NCBI GenBank assembly: GCA_945911685.1
Contig: CAMEAW010000001.1
Location: 8,623 to 72,622, forward strand
DNA length: 64,000 nt
Source of the DNA: Bordetella parapertussis
Lineage (GTDB): Bacteria > Pseudomonadota > Gammaproteobacteria > Burkholderiales > Burkholderiaceae_B
Direction of reading: 5' to 3'
Below, piece by piece: positions 37,496 through 50,387 of the stretch. Position numbers and translations under genes: made by a program. How positions within the stretch are numbered: the stretch's first letter is position 1; the number at the start of each line of letters is the position of its first letter. The notes beneath the pieces were generated by a model, which saw only the letters and a list, made by a program, of their open reading frames with translations, did no database searches and was not told where the DNA came from.

Positions 37496-38668
37496 TTACT
37501 TAGAAAGCAGACGCATCGCCTGTTCAATGCCCGATACCGTCACCGGAAACATCTTGTCTTGCACGATGTTACGAATCAGGGCGATGGATTGCCGGTACTG
37601 CCATGACGCTTGTGGTTCAGGATTGAGCCAGACCGCCTTGGGCCAGGTCGTGATCATGCGTTGCAACCATTCGGCGCCAGGCTCTTTGTTGTAGTGCTCG
37701 ACCGAACCACCTGGTTGTAAAATTTCATACGGGCTCATGGTGGCATCACCGACAAAAATCAGACGCCAGTCTGCATTGAACTTGCGCAACACATCTTGCG
37801 TTTCAAAGCGCTCCATTTGTCGGCGCCGGTTTGATTTCCAGAGGTGCTCGTAGGGGCAATTATGAAAATAATAGACTTCTAAGTGCTTGAACTCGCTGCT
37901 TGCCGCCGAGAACAACTCTTCAACACGCGCGATGTGGTCATCCATGCTGCCGCCTACATCTAGCAACATCAAGACCTTAACGTTGTTATGGCGCTCGGGC
38001 ACCATTTTGATATCCAGGTAGCCTGCATTGCGCGCGGTGCTCGTGATCGTGTCATCAAGATCGAGTTCAAAATCTGAGCCTTCGCGGGCAAAGCGGCGCA
38101 GACGCCGCAAGGCCACTTTAAAATTGCGCGTGCCTAGTTCGATTGAATCGTCGTAGTCCCTAAAATTACGCTCGTCCCAAACTTTAACGGCAGTGCGATT
38201 GCCGCCCGAGGCGCCGCCTACTCGGATGCCCTCTGGGTTGAAGCCGCCGTTACCAAACGGCGAGGTGCCGCCCGTACCAATCCATTTACTGCCACCCTCG
38301 TGGCGCTCTTTTTGCTCTTCGAGCCGTTCTTTGAACATTTCTAAAAGCTTGTCGAGCCCGTGTTTTTCAAGCTCAGCTTTTTGCTCGGGGGTCAGGTGCT
38401 TTTGCAGTTCTTTCACCAACCAGTCCAGCGGGATTTTTTTGCCAGGCGGCAGAATTTGCTCAAGACTGCGGTAATAGCCAGCGAAGGCGCGATCAAAGCG
38501 ATCAAAAAGGGTTTCGTCTTTGATGAGCGTGGTGCGGGCTAAAAAATAAAAGTCTTCGAGCGTCGGCGGCATCAAGGGCGTTGAAAGCGCCTCAAGAAGC
38601 GTCAGGTACTCTTTAACCGAGACTTTGAGTTTTTGCGTACGCAGGTGGTAGAAGAAGTCAACGAGCAT
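37496..38668 (-). CDS. VWA domain-containing protein (CoxE-like)
   Basis: 390-residue cytoplasmic protein with an N-terminal helical part (residues 1-120) and a C-terminal von Willebrand A domain. The metal-binding MIDAS-like motif reads DVGGSMDD at residues 237-244, with Gly where the usual DxSxS has its first Ser. Proteins of this type work with MoxR ATPases as chaperone pairs that mature or load metal cofactors of target enzymes (for example CoxD/CoxE and NorQ/NorD). Its start overlaps the acetyltransferase gene by 11 bases, and moxR lies upstream in the same operon. The target is unknown; the divergent cytochrome c genes are a positional candidate. Confidence 0.85.
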   Translation of the reverse strand: MLVDFFYHLRTQKLKVSVKEYLTLLEALSTPLMPPTLEDFYFLARTTLIKDETLFDRFDRAFAGYYRSLEQILPPGKKIPLDWLVKELQKHLTPEQKAELEKHGLDKLLEMFKERLEEQKERHEGGSKWIGTGGTSPFGNGGFNPEGIRVGGASGGNRTAVKVWDERNFRDYDDSIELGTRNFKVALRRLRRFAREGSDFELDLDDTITSTARNAGYLDIKMVPERHNNVKVLMLLDVGGSMDDHIARVEELFSAASSEFKHLEVYYFHNCPYEHLWKSNRRRQMERFETQDVLRKFNADWRLIFVGDATMSPYEILQPGGSVEHYNKEPGAEWLQRMITTWPKAVWLNPEPQASWQYRQSIALIRNIVQDKMFPVTVSGIEQAMRLLSK

Positions 38669-39275
38669 GGCGTTTGAGTTGATAAGTTAGGTGGTCGCGA
38701 ACCTCGGGCCATTCGCCGGCGATGACGCTGTACATGACGGTGTCACGCACTGTGCCATCGCGGCGCAAAGCATGGTGACGAATCGCACCGTCGCGTTTGG
38801 CGCCAAGCCGTTCGATGGCGCGTTGCGAGGCATAGTTAAAGTTGTCGGTGCGCCATCCTACAACGCCGGCGCCCAGCGTATCAAATGCGTGAGTGAGCAA
38901 CAGTAGTTTGCAGGCGGTATTGACGTGCGTGCGTTGCAGGCTTTTACCGTACCAGGTGTAGCCGATTTCAAGACGTGCAACGGGGGCAATGATGTCGTGG
39001 TAGCGGGTGGTACCTAGAATTTTTCCTGAGGCCTCATCTTTGACCAAGAAGGGCAGCATATGCCCGGCCGCCAAGCCGTCAAGCGCCGTCTGAATATAGC
39101 TAGACGTTTGGTCGGGTTCGGGTACTGAGGTGACGCGCAGGTTCCAGAGTTCTCCGTCGCGTGCCGCGGCCGTCAAGCCTTCGGCGTGCGCTTGCGAGAG
39201 TGGTTCGAGGCGGACGCCCCACCCTTGTAAGGTACAGGGCGAAGGGGCCTGCCGAAAGCCTTGATTTTTAACCAT
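38658..39275 (-). CDS. GNAT family N-acetyltransferase
   Basis: 205-residue acetyltransferase of the RimJ/RimL-like GNAT group. It contains GWGVRLEPLSQAHAEGL at the start of the fold, then ILGTTRYHDI, ARLEIGYTWYGKSLQRTHVNTACKLLLLTHAFD (acetyl-CoA region) and NYASQRAIERLGAKRDGAIRHHALRRDG. The ATG at 39275 overlaps the moxR stop; the frame is open further upstream but that part lies inside moxR. The gene is embedded between moxR (8-base overlap) and the VWA gene (11-base overlap). Substrate unknown; proteins or aminoacyl compounds are typical for this group. Confidence 0.85.
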   Translation of the reverse strand: MVKNQGFRQAPSPCTLQGWGVRLEPLSQAHAEGLTAAARDGELWNLRVTSVPEPDQTSSYIQTALDGLAAGHMLPFLVKDEASGKILGTTRYHDIIAPVARLEIGYTWYGKSLQRTHVNTACKLLLLTHAFDTLGAGVVGWRTDNFNYASQRAIERLGAKRDGAIRHHALRRDGTVRDTVMYSVIAGEWPEVRDHLTYQLKRHAR

Positions 39276-40167
39276 TGCTTGGGCCAGAAGGGCGGCGGGT
39301 ACTGCTGCGTGTGACGGCAGCCAGGCGCTCGAGCAGTTGCAAGTCTTGTTCGTTTTTAAGCAAGGCGCCTGCCAACATAGGAACCGAGGTGGCGGCGTGG
39401 GCGTCAATCTCTGCGGGGCTGACGTCTTCTGCGATTAGTAGGCGCAGCCAGTCAAGAAACTCAGAGGTCGAGGGCTTTTTCTTCAGACCGGGGGCTTCGC
39501 GCAAAGCAAAAAACGTATCGAGTGCGGCGCGTAAGACTTCGGCGTGCAGGTTAGGAAAATGCACATCAACAATGCTGCGCAACGTGTCGCGGTCAGGAAA
39601 ACGGATGTAATGAAAGAAGCAGCGGCGCAAGAAAGCGTCGGGCAGGTCTTTTTCGTTATTTGAAGTGATGATGACTAGGGGGCGATGCAGCGCGCTAATC
39701 GTCTCGCGTGTTTCGTATACGTGAAATTGCATTTGATCGAGTTCACGCAACAAGTCATTGGGAAACTCGATGTCGGCTTTGTCGATCTCATCGATCAGAA
39801 GCACAACGGGCGCGGGCGCAGTAAAGGCCTGCCATAGAACCCCTTGCATGATGTAGTTACGAATGTCTTTGACTTTTTCTTCGCCCAATTGCGAATCACG
39901 TAAACGCGACACGGCATCATATTCGTAGAGGCCCTGATGTGCCTTGGTGGTTGACTTGATATGCCATTGCAACAAAGGACGATCAAGCGCAGCGGCAACT
40001 TCTTCGGCAAGCATGGTTTTACCAGTACCGGGCTCACCCTTGATGAGCAAGGGGCGCTGAAGTGTCAAGGCGGCATTGACCGCGAGTTTGAGGTCGTCGG
40101 TGGCGACATAGCGCTCGGTGCCGTCAAAGCGTTTAGTTTGCTCGGGGTTCGGGGTCGAAGAGGTCAT
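39268..40167 (-). CDS. MoxR family AAA+ ATPase
   Basis: AAA+ ATPase of the MoxR type, 299 residues from the ATG at 40167 (an in-frame TTG at 40230 would extend it). Walker A is GEPGTGKTM, Walker B is VVLLIDEIDKAD, sensor 1 is IITSNNEKDLPDAFLRRCFFHYIRFP with the arginine finger region. MoxR proteins partner with VWA proteins and act as metal-cofactor or assembly chaperones. It is the first gene of a three-gene overlapping operon (moxR, GNAT, VWA) and is divergent to two c-type cytochrome genes, with about 135 bases between. Confidence 0.92.
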   Translation of the reverse strand: MTSSTPNPEQTKRFDGTERYVATDDLKLAVNAALTLQRPLLIKGEPGTGKTMLAEEVAAALDRPLLQWHIKSTTKAHQGLYEYDAVSRLRDSQLGEEKVKDIRNYIMQGVLWQAFTAPAPVVLLIDEIDKADIEFPNDLLRELDQMQFHVYETRETISALHRPLVIITSNNEKDLPDAFLRRCFFHYIRFPDRDTLRSIVDVHFPNLHAEVLRAALDTFFALREAPGLKKKPSTSEFLDWLRLLIAEDVSPAEIDAHAATSVPMLAGALLKNEQDLQLLERLAAVTRSSTRRPSGPSNG

Positions 40168-40302
40168 GTAGGGGTCGCAGGGTAAAGGTTCGGTGTGAAA
40201 AGTTCGGGTGTCGAAATTTAATTTCGCCAATTATCGTACAATCTTAACGTTTTGCGGCTGAGAGTATTCTCGGGATGTTGTTCTGTGTAATCAGAGTTTT
40301 TT

Positions 40303-40701
40303 ATGATGAATTTGTCCAAGACCATGTATCCAAATCAGATGCGTAATGGTAAGGCGTCGATTGTTCGACGGCTCCCACAAGTTTTTGCAGGCTTAGCAAC
40401 GGTAGTTTCCTGTGTCTTTGCCTCAAGCGGCTTTGCCGCAGAAGCTGTTGGTAACGCTGAAGCCGCTAAAGCAAAAGTCTCTATGTGTATTGGCTGCCAT
40501 GGTATCCCTGGTTATCGGGCAAGTTATCCTGAGGTGTACTCGGTGCCGATGATTGCGGGCCAAAATGGTGCCTACCTTCAGGCCGCTTTGCGCGCCTATG
40601 CGTCGGGTGAGCGAACCCATCCCACCATGGATGCGATCGCAAAAAGCCTTTCAGATCAAGATATTGCTGATCTGTCCGCTTACTATTCCAAACTTAAATA
40701 A
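40303..40701 (+). CDS. class I c-type cytochrome
   Basis: 132-residue exported monohaem cytochrome. A signal region covers about residues 1-46 (ending GFAA). The haem motif CIGCH is at residues 62-66 and a possible axial Met lies in HPTMDAIAKSL. The conserved VPMIAGQNGAYLQAALRAYASGER block is typical of cytochromes of the c4/c553 type in betaproteobacteria. A second cytochrome follows 12 bases after the stop, so they are probably cotranscribed and may form an electron-transfer pair. Confidence 0.9.
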   Translation: MMNLSKTMYPNQMRNGKASIVRRLPQVFAGLATVVSCVFASSGFAAEAVGNAEAAKAKVSMCIGCHGIPGYRASYPEVYSVPMIAGQNGAYLQAALRAYASGERTHPTMDAIAKSLSDQDIADLSAYYSKLK

Positions 40702-40713
40702 CTGGGGGCTCAC

Positions 40714-41076
40714 ATGAAATATCTGAAGCTTGCCCTCTGTGGCGTTGTGGTGATGATCGGTTCGAGTTTGGCTCAAGCAGCCGATCTCAAGGCCGGCAAA
40801 GCCACCTGGGAAAAACTCAACTGTGCCTCTTGCCATGGCGCAGACGCTAAGTCACCGATCATGCCGGCTTACCCTATTTTGGCTGGCCAGCATGCCGACT
40901 TTTTAGCGCACGCCTTGAAGGCCTACCAACGTGGCGCAACGGGCGCACCGGCTTCGGCCAACGTGCGTAAAAATGCCGTGATGGGTGCTTTTGCGACGCA
41001 AATGTCCAAGCAAGACGTTGATAATGTTTCTGCATGGCTGGCCTCGCAGCCTGGGCCGTTGGCCGTACGCAGGTAA
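40714..41076 (+). CDS. class I c-type cytochrome
   Basis: 120-residue exported monohaem cytochrome. The signal peptide MKYLKLALCGVVVMIGSSLAQA is cleaved after AQA. CASCH at residues 37-41 is the haem-binding site, and the C-terminal part (YPILAGQHADFLAHALKAYQRGATG, KNAVMGAFATQMSKQDVDNVSAWLASQ) is homologous to its upstream neighbour, with a likely axial Met. A terminator follows. Confidence 0.92.
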   Translation: MKYLKLALCGVVVMIGSSLAQAADLKAGKATWEKLNCASCHGADAKSPIMPAYPILAGQHADFLAHALKAYQRGATGAPASANVRKNAVMGAFATQMSKQDVDNVSAWLASQPGPLAVRR

Positions 41077-41095
41077 AAACGCTGTGTATCGCAAT

Positions 41096-41122
41096 AAAAA
41101 GCCGCCTCAAGGGCGGTTTTTT
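41096..41122. terminator. rho-independent terminator after the cytochrome pair
   Basis: CCGCC (41102-41106) pairs with GGCGG (41112-41116) across a five-base loop, preceded by AAAAAG and followed by six T. The flanking A and T runs make it usable in both directions, between the cytochromes and the convergent DUF1841 gene. Confidence 0.85.
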
Positions 41123-41125
41123 ATT

Positions 41126-41554
41126 TCAATCGCGACTGGCCCGTTGCCTGATGAGTTCGATGTAGGCGTCGCTGTCTAGCGGGGTGCCAAGGCGTTGAGA
41201 CTCCCAGACAACTTGCCCGAGGCATTCCATGATCTGATGCACCGCATCGTGTCCGTTCGAGCCTCGTGCCATGGTCTCGAAGGCTTGTTTGATGCCGCGA
41301 GGGTGGTCAATCGAAAGTTGCTCGGCAATCGCTAAATGCATTGAAAGGTGCAAAAAGGGGTTGCTGCGGCCTTCTTCAACCTTGAACTCTTGCGTCAAGG
41401 CCTCTGGACCTTCTAGGGTGTCATGGTACTCGGGGTGTTGCTTAATCCAGTCTAACGCGATCGCTTCGAGCGGGGTCAAGAGCTCGTGGGCGCGGTCTTT
41501 GCGCCAGGTATTGACAAAAAATTCTCGAACTTGGTCGCGCGACGGGTTAAACAT
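41126..41554 (-). CDS. DUF1841 family protein
   Basis: 142-residue soluble protein of the DUF1841 family, function unknown. It starts MFNPSRDQVREFFVNTWRKDRAHELLTPLE, followed by NPFLHLSMHLAIAEQLSIDHPRGI and a C-terminal HDAVHQIMECLGQVVWESQR block with several conserved His residues, which could hint at metal binding. The ATG at 41554 is chosen as it starts the conserved region; the frame is open upstream to 41656. The 288 bases between it and the symporter operon hold an inverted CCATGCA/TGCATGG pair and the UUCG hairpin described below, and no gene. Confidence 0.85.
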   Translation of the reverse strand: MFNPSRDQVREFFVNTWRKDRAHELLTPLEAIALDWIKQHPEYHDTLEGPEALTQEFKVEEGRSNPFLHLSMHLAIAEQLSIDHPRGIKQAFETMARGSNGHDAVHQIMECLGQVVWESQRLGTPLDSDAYIELIRQRASRD

Positions 41555-41774
41555 GAGATTCCGTGAAAAGTTTAGTACGCAAGCGCACAATTCTGTCCAT
41601 ATAGTGAAACATCGGATGAGAAGCGCCCAAATATAGGGCATACCCCAATGCAACAATACCTATGACGGTGCAGAATCATTTCCATGCAGGTGAGGGGACA
41701 AGGCTCTGCATGGGCAAGCTGGCAGCATCGGCTGAATTATAAAAATAAGCACGACTCTAATAAAAATAAATCGC

Positions 41775-41806
41775 ACAACGGCTGGCACTTCGGTGTCGGC
41801 CGTTGT
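41775..41806 (+). promoter_or_regulatory. UUCG-capped hairpin in the symporter leader
   Basis: ACAACGGC (41775-41782) pairs with GCCGTTGT (41799-41806); inside, CAC-TTCG-GTG (41786-41795) forms a C(UUCG)G tetraloop stem, with a 3x3 internal loop between. It lies 36 bases before the ATG of the small symporter subunit and has no U tract, so an mRNA leader structure is more likely than a terminator. Confidence 0.55.
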
Positions 41807-41842
41807 CGCTTATATCTGGCAACTTGTATATATTAGGCGATC

Positions 41843-42115
41843 ATGCGCCCCGCTCAAGCCTCTTCTCGCAATCGTTATTGGCGCCACAATATTCTCTTGA
41901 TTGTGGGGCTGTTGTGCGCGTGGTGGCTCGTGACCTTCGTACCAGCGTATTTCGCAATTGAATTGAGCCCATATTTTCTTTTTGGCTGGCCCTTTTCGTT
42001 TTGGATGGCGGCCTTTGGTGGGCCGTTGTTCTTTTTGCTGATCGTGGGCTTCTATGCTTGGTGGATGGCGCGCCAAGATCAGCGCGCGCGGCAAACCGCT
42101 CAAGAAGACGTTTGA
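41843..42115 (+). CDS. DUF4212 small subunit of a sodium:solute symporter
   Basis: 90-residue membrane protein with two hydrophobic segments (about residues 17-38 and 48-75) of the DUF4212 family, encoded directly before VC_2705-type sodium:solute symporters. LLIVGLLCAWWLVTFVPAYFA and FGWPFSFWMAAFGGPLFFLLIVGFYAWWM match that family. The symporter gene begins with GTG immediately after its stop codon, so the two are translationally coupled. Confidence 0.9.
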   Translation: MRPAQASSRNRYWRHNILLIVGLLCAWWLVTFVPAYFAIELSPYFLFGWPFSFWMAAFGGPLFFLLIVGFYAWWMARQDQRARQTAQEDV

Positions 42116-44176
42116 GTGTCTCAAGACCCGACCTCGCAACAAAGCTTTAATGCCCAGCTGTTTCGTGGCTATGCCGTGTATACCGTCGGATTTTGTCTGC
42201 TCGTACTACTGCTTGCCCTGCTTGAAATCATGGGGTTAAAGCGGCACTGGATCGGCTACGCCTTTTTGCTCGTGACTGTGGCGCTCTATGCGGGCATTGG
42301 CATCATGTGCCGGACCTCAGATCCAGTCGAATATTATGTCGCCGGCAGAAGGGTGCCTGCTGTTTATAACGGGATGGCCACGGCCGCAGACTGGATGTCA
42401 GTGGCTTCTTTTATCGGTGTGGCCGGTACCCTTTATCTGACGGGCTACAACGGCTTGGCCTACATTTTGGGCTGGACCGGCGGGTATGTGTTGGTTGCGC
42501 TTTTTTTAGCTCCTTACCTGCGAAAGTTTGGGCGCTACACCATCCCCGATTTCTTAGGCGCACGTTTTGGTGGTGCCTGGCCGCGTTTGCTCGGGGTACT
42601 TTGCGCAGTCTTATGTTCATTTACGTACTTGGTCGCGCAGATTTATGGGGTCGGTATCATCATCACGCGCATGACCGGCATTTCGTTTGAGTTAGGGATT
42701 TTTATCGCTTTGGGCGGCGTCTTGGTTTGTTCTTTTTTGGGTGGTATGCGCGCCGTCACCTGGACGCAAGTCGGTCAATACATCATTTTGTTAATCGCTT
42801 ACTTGGTGCCCGTCATTTGGCTTGCGGTGAAGCAAACCGGCGAACCGGTGCCGCAGGTTGCCGCGAGCTCTGTGCTGCAGCAAGTCACCGAGCGCGAGCG
42901 CGAACTCACGCACGACCCCAATGAGTTATCTGTTAGAGCCTTGTGGAAGGATCGTTCTGAAGCGATGCAGGTGCGGTTATCTGGCTTGCCCGAGACCTAC
43001 GAAACAGAACAACAAAAACTGCGACTTCAATTGTTACGGGCGCGTGCCAATGATGCCCCAATGAGTGAGGTGCGTCTGCTTGAGCGTGAGTTAGCGGCCT
43101 ACCCAAAGTCGGTTGAAGCTGCCCGCATGGCCTGGTCGAAGGCGCGCGATGACTACGCTGTACGCGCGGCCGCCCCGCAGCCCCATGCCGAACCGTTTGC
43201 GAGCCGAACCTCTGAGTCAAACGATGCGGTCAGAAACAATTTTTTGGCGATTGTATTGTGTCTCATGATGGGCACTGCTGGCTTGCCGCATATTTTGATG
43301 CGCTCGTTTACGACCCCCTCGGTCGACGCCGCGCGCAAGTCGGTCTTCTGGTCTTTGTTGTTTATTCTGCTCCTGTACTTGATGGCGCCCGCGTTGGCGA
43401 TCTTGGTGAAGTTTGAAATTTATTCGGATCTGGTCGGTACGCGGTTTGCAGATTTACCGAGCTGGGTCCATGCTTGGTCAGCACTCGACCGCTCTTTACT
43501 CAATATCTTGGATCTCAATCAAGATGGCATTGTGCAGTTAGCTGAGATTCAAATGGGCACCGATGTGGTGGTGTTGGCGGGCCCAGAAATTGGCGGATTG
43601 CCCTACGTTATTTCAGGCTTGGTAGCCGCGGGGGCCTTGGCAGCTGCCTTGTCGACTGCTGATGGGCTGCTATTGACCTTATCAAGTGCGTTATCGCATG
43701 ACACGTTGTTTCGAGTGATGTCGCCCAAGATGGGGCCGGGCCGGCGTGTGTTGCTGTCGAAAATATTATTGCTCATCGTCGCCTTTTCAGCGGCCTGGGC
43801 TTCAACACGTACGCCCGCGGATATTTTATTTTTAGTGGGTGCAGCCTTTTCTTTTGCCGCCTCGACTTTTTTCCCGGTGCTGGTGCTGGGCGTTTTTTGG
43901 AAAGGCGCGAACAAGTGGGGTGCCTGCTGCGGTATGGTGGCAGGGCTGTGCGTGACCTTCGTCTATATGATCCAAGCGCAACCATGGTTGCGCCATTGGG
44001 TGTTGGGGATATCCACGAGCGAGCCCATCAACTTGTGGTGGCATATCCAGCCGATTGCTGCGGGCGTGTTTGGGGCACCCGCAGCGTTTGTCGTGATCGT
44101 GGTGGTCTCGCTGTTGACCCGTCAAAAAAATCTTGCCACCGACGCGTTAGTCGACGATTTAAGACGGCCTGACTAG
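42116..44176 (+). CDS. sodium:solute symporter family protein (VC_2705 type)
   Basis: 686-residue inner-membrane transporter of the SSS family, related to acetate permease ActP, which carries small monocarboxylates with sodium. The first helices include SDPVEYYVAGRRVPAVYNGMATAADWMSVASFIG, a family signature. A soluble segment of about 120 residues (around 235-355), rich in Glu, Arg and Ala and probably coiled coil, interrupts the transmembrane core. A canonical EF-hand-like loop D466-x-N468-x-D470-G-x5-E477 (DLNQDGIVQLAE) follows in a later loop. The start is GTG, adjoining the small-subunit stop. Confidence 0.9.
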   Translation: MSQDPTSQQSFNAQLFRGYAVYTVGFCLLVLLLALLEIMGLKRHWIGYAFLLVTVALYAGIGIMCRTSDPVEYYVAGRRVPAVYNGMATAADWMSVASFIGVAGTLYLTGYNGLAYILGWTGGYVLVALFLAPYLRKFGRYTIPDFLGARFGGAWPRLLGVLCAVLCSFTYLVAQIYGVGIIITRMTGISFELGIFIALGGVLVCSFLGGMRAVTWTQVGQYIILLIAYLVPVIWLAVKQTGEPVPQVAASSVLQQVTERERELTHDPNELSVRALWKDRSEAMQVRLSGLPETYETEQQKLRLQLLRARANDAPMSEVRLLERELAAYPKSVEAARMAWSKARDDYAVRAAAPQPHAEPFASRTSESNDAVRNNFLAIVLCLMMGTAGLPHILMRSFTTPSVDAARKSVFWSLLFILLLYLMAPALAILVKFEIYSDLVGTRFADLPSWVHAWSALDRSLLNILDLNQDGIVQLAEIQMGTDVVVLAGPEIGGLPYVISGLVAAGALAAALSTADGLLLTLSSALSHDTLFRVMSPKMGPGRRVLLSKILLLIVAFSAAWASTRTPADILFLVGAAFSFAASTFFPVLVLGVFWKGANKWGACCGMVAGLCVTFVYMIQAQPWLRHWVLGISTSEPINLWWHIQPIAAGVFGAPAAFVVIVVVSLLTRQKNLATDALVDDLRRPD

Positions 44177-44234
44177 TAGTGTATGTCGGCGGCCCAGAGT
44201 CGTATGGGCTCAATCTCTGATGCCTGTTCGGGAT

Positions 44235-48417
<4,183 letters not shown>

Positions 48418-48422
48418 CAACT

Positions 48423-49064
48423 ATGCTTTTTAGCACTTGGACAAAAAGCTTGTTGAGTTCGGTGCTATGTGCGATATGCCTGCTAGGGACTGAGGCCACG
48501 GCCGCCTCGGCGCAAGAGCAATTGCAAGGTTTTGTCTCGAAGGTGCAAGCAGCGACGGGTAATTTTTCGCAATACACCGTGGGTACTCAAGGGCAAACGA
48601 AACCGGCGCAAAGTGGACGCTTTGCTTTTCAACGGCCCGGTCGGTTTAAGTGGGATGTACTTAAACCCTATGCCCAGCAAATCGTCTCTGACGGACAGCA
48701 ACTATTTCAATTTGATCCCGACTTAAATCAGGTGACCGTGCGTAAGGTCGATCAGGCCATTGGCTCGTCGCCAGCGGCGATTTTGTTTGGCGCAGGGTCG
48801 CTCGAACAATCGTTTGCCGTGACCGCGTTACCAGACAAAGAGGGGCTGTCGTGGTTACGTGCCAAGCCGCGTAATGGCGAGGCGGGGTTCGTGCATGTTG
48901 ATCTCGGATTTTCGGGTGGTTTGCCTGCCCGTATCATTTTGTTAGACGCCTTTGGGCAAAGCACGCATATCGAACTCTCAGGCATCGTGCCCAATCCTAC
49001 GCTGGCGGCTGAGGCCTTTCGCTTTGTGCCACCGCCCGGCGCTGACGTTGTACGCATGCAATGA
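48423..49064 (+). CDS. lolA: outer membrane lipoprotein carrier protein LolA
   Basis: Periplasmic chaperone that carries lipoproteins from LolCDE to LolB. Signal peptide of about 28 residues ending ASA. The mature part contains [65 protein letters not shown], the hallmark of LolA. 213 residues. It sits five bases after ftsK and nine before rarA, a common ftsK-lolA-rarA order. Confidence 0.96.
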   Translation: MLFSTWTKSLLSSVLCAICLLGTEATAASAQEQLQGFVSKVQAATGNFSQYTVGTQGQTKPAQSGRFAFQRPGRFKWDVLKPYAQQIVSDGQQLFQFDPDLNQVTVRKVDQAIGSSPAAILFGAGSLEQSFAVTALPDKEGLSWLRAKPRNGEAGFVHVDLGFSGGLPARIILLDAFGQSTHIELSGIVPNPTLAAEAFRFVPPPGADVVRMQ

Positions 49065-49073
49065 GCCTGCGCG

Positions 49074-50387
49074 ATGACTGATCTCTTCAAAACCTCGCCT
49101 GTGCCGCCCCTTGCAGAGGCGTTGCGCCCGGCCACGCTTGACGAGGTGATCGGTCAGCGCCACCTGCTCGGGCCGGGCAAGCCCTTACGTGTTGCCTTTG
49201 AATCGGGTAGGCCGCATTCGATGATCTTATGGGGGCCACCCGGCGTGGGTAAAACAACCCTTGCTCGCCTGACCGCCAACGCCTTTGATTGTGCCTTTAT
49301 TGCACTATCTGCCGTATTTGCGGGCGTCAAAGAGATTCGCGCTGCCATGGAGGCGGCGCAACTGACCCTTGATCAACATCAGCAACGCACCTTGTTGTTT
49401 GTGGATGAGATCCATCGGTTTAACAAGTCGCAGCAAGATGCATTGTTGCCCTTTGTTGAGTCGGGCTTGGTGACGTTTATCGGCGCCACAACCGAAAACC
49501 CGTCTTTTGAGGTGAACTCGGCATTGTTGTCGCGTGCGCAAGTCTATGTGCTTGAGTCCCTTAATGACGCAGAGCTACGCGAATTACTGCTGCGTGCGCA
49601 ACAGACGGTTCTCGCGGCGCTGACGTTTGACGAGGCAGCGGTCAACACACTGATTGGTTACGCCGATGGCGATGCGCGGCGCTTTTTAAACTTGCTTGAG
49701 CAGGCGGCAACCGCGGCAAGTAATGCGAACGCAACCCGTATCGATTCGAATTTGATCCAAAACGCCCTAAGTATGAATTCGCGTCGCTTTGATAAAGGTG
49801 GCGATAATTTTTACGATCAAATTTCAGCCTTGCATAAATCGGTGCGCGGCTCAAACCCTGACGCCGCGCTTTATTGGTTGACGCGCATGCTGGATGGTGG
49901 CGCTGATCCTAAGTATTTGGCGCGACGCATTGTGCGGATGGCTTGGGAAGACATCGGTTTGGCCGATCCGCGCGCGATGCAAATCGCCAACGATGCCGCG
50001 CAAACCTTCGAGCGCTTGGGTTCGCCTGAAGGCGAGTTGGCACTGGCGCAGGCTACCATTTACTTAGCCGTAGCGGCAAAAAGTAATGCGGGTTATAACG
50101 CCTACAATCAGGCGGTGGCGTTTGTGAAATACGATCAATCTCGCCCGGTGCCCGTGCACCTGCGCAATGCCCCCACCAAGCTCATGAAAGAACTTGGGTA
50201 TGGACACGCTTACCGCTACGCACACGACGAACCCGAAGCCTACGCCGCCGGCGAAACCTATTTGCCCGACGGTATGCCTGACCCCGCTTGGTACCAACCC
50301 GTGACGCGCGGCCTTGAAACCAAGATCGCTGAAAAAATGGCGCACCTGCGCGAGCTCGACCGGCAAGCCCAAAAAAGTAAAGGATGA
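49074..50387 (+). CDS. rarA: replication-associated recombination protein A
   Basis: AAA+ ATPase (MgsA/RarA) related to clamp loaders and Mgs1/WRNIP1, acting at stalled forks. The N terminus has [27 protein letters not shown]. Walker A is [12 protein letters not shown], Walker B is [15 protein letters not shown], sensor 1 is [14 protein letters not shown]. The C-terminal part with [21 protein letters not shown] and [13 protein letters not shown] is characteristic. 437 residues. The stop overlaps the cioA start. Confidence 0.97.
   Translation: MTDLFKTSPVPPLAEALRPATLDEVIGQRHLLGPGKPLRVAFESGRPHSMILWGPPGVGKTTLARLTANAFDCAFIALSAVFAGVKEIRAAMEAAQLTLDQHQQRTLLFVDEIHRFNKSQQDALLPFVESGLVTFIGATTENPSFEVNSALLSRAQVYVLESLNDAELRELLLRAQQTVLAALTFDEAAVNTLIGYADGDARRFLNLLEQAATAASNANATRIDSNLIQNALSMNSRRFDKGGDNFYDQISALHKSVRGSNPDAALYWLTRMLDGGADPKYLARRIVRMAWEDIGLADPRAMQIANDAAQTFERLGSPEGELALAQATIYLAVAAKSNAGYNAYNQAVAFVKYDQSRPVPVHLRNAPTKLMKELGYGHAYRYAHDEPEAYAAGETYLPDGMPDPAWYQPVTRGLETKIAEKMAHLRELDRQAQKSKG

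Noticed and set aside
39276-39407. N-terminal extension of the GNAT protein
   Set aside because: It lies in another frame of moxR, is Cys/Ala/Pro-rich without GNAT similarity, and the ATG at 39275 fits the fold start.
41775-41806. UUCG hairpin as a rho-independent terminator
   Set aside because: No U tract follows and no upstream plus-strand gene needs terminating, since the cytochrome pair already has its own terminator at 41096-41122.
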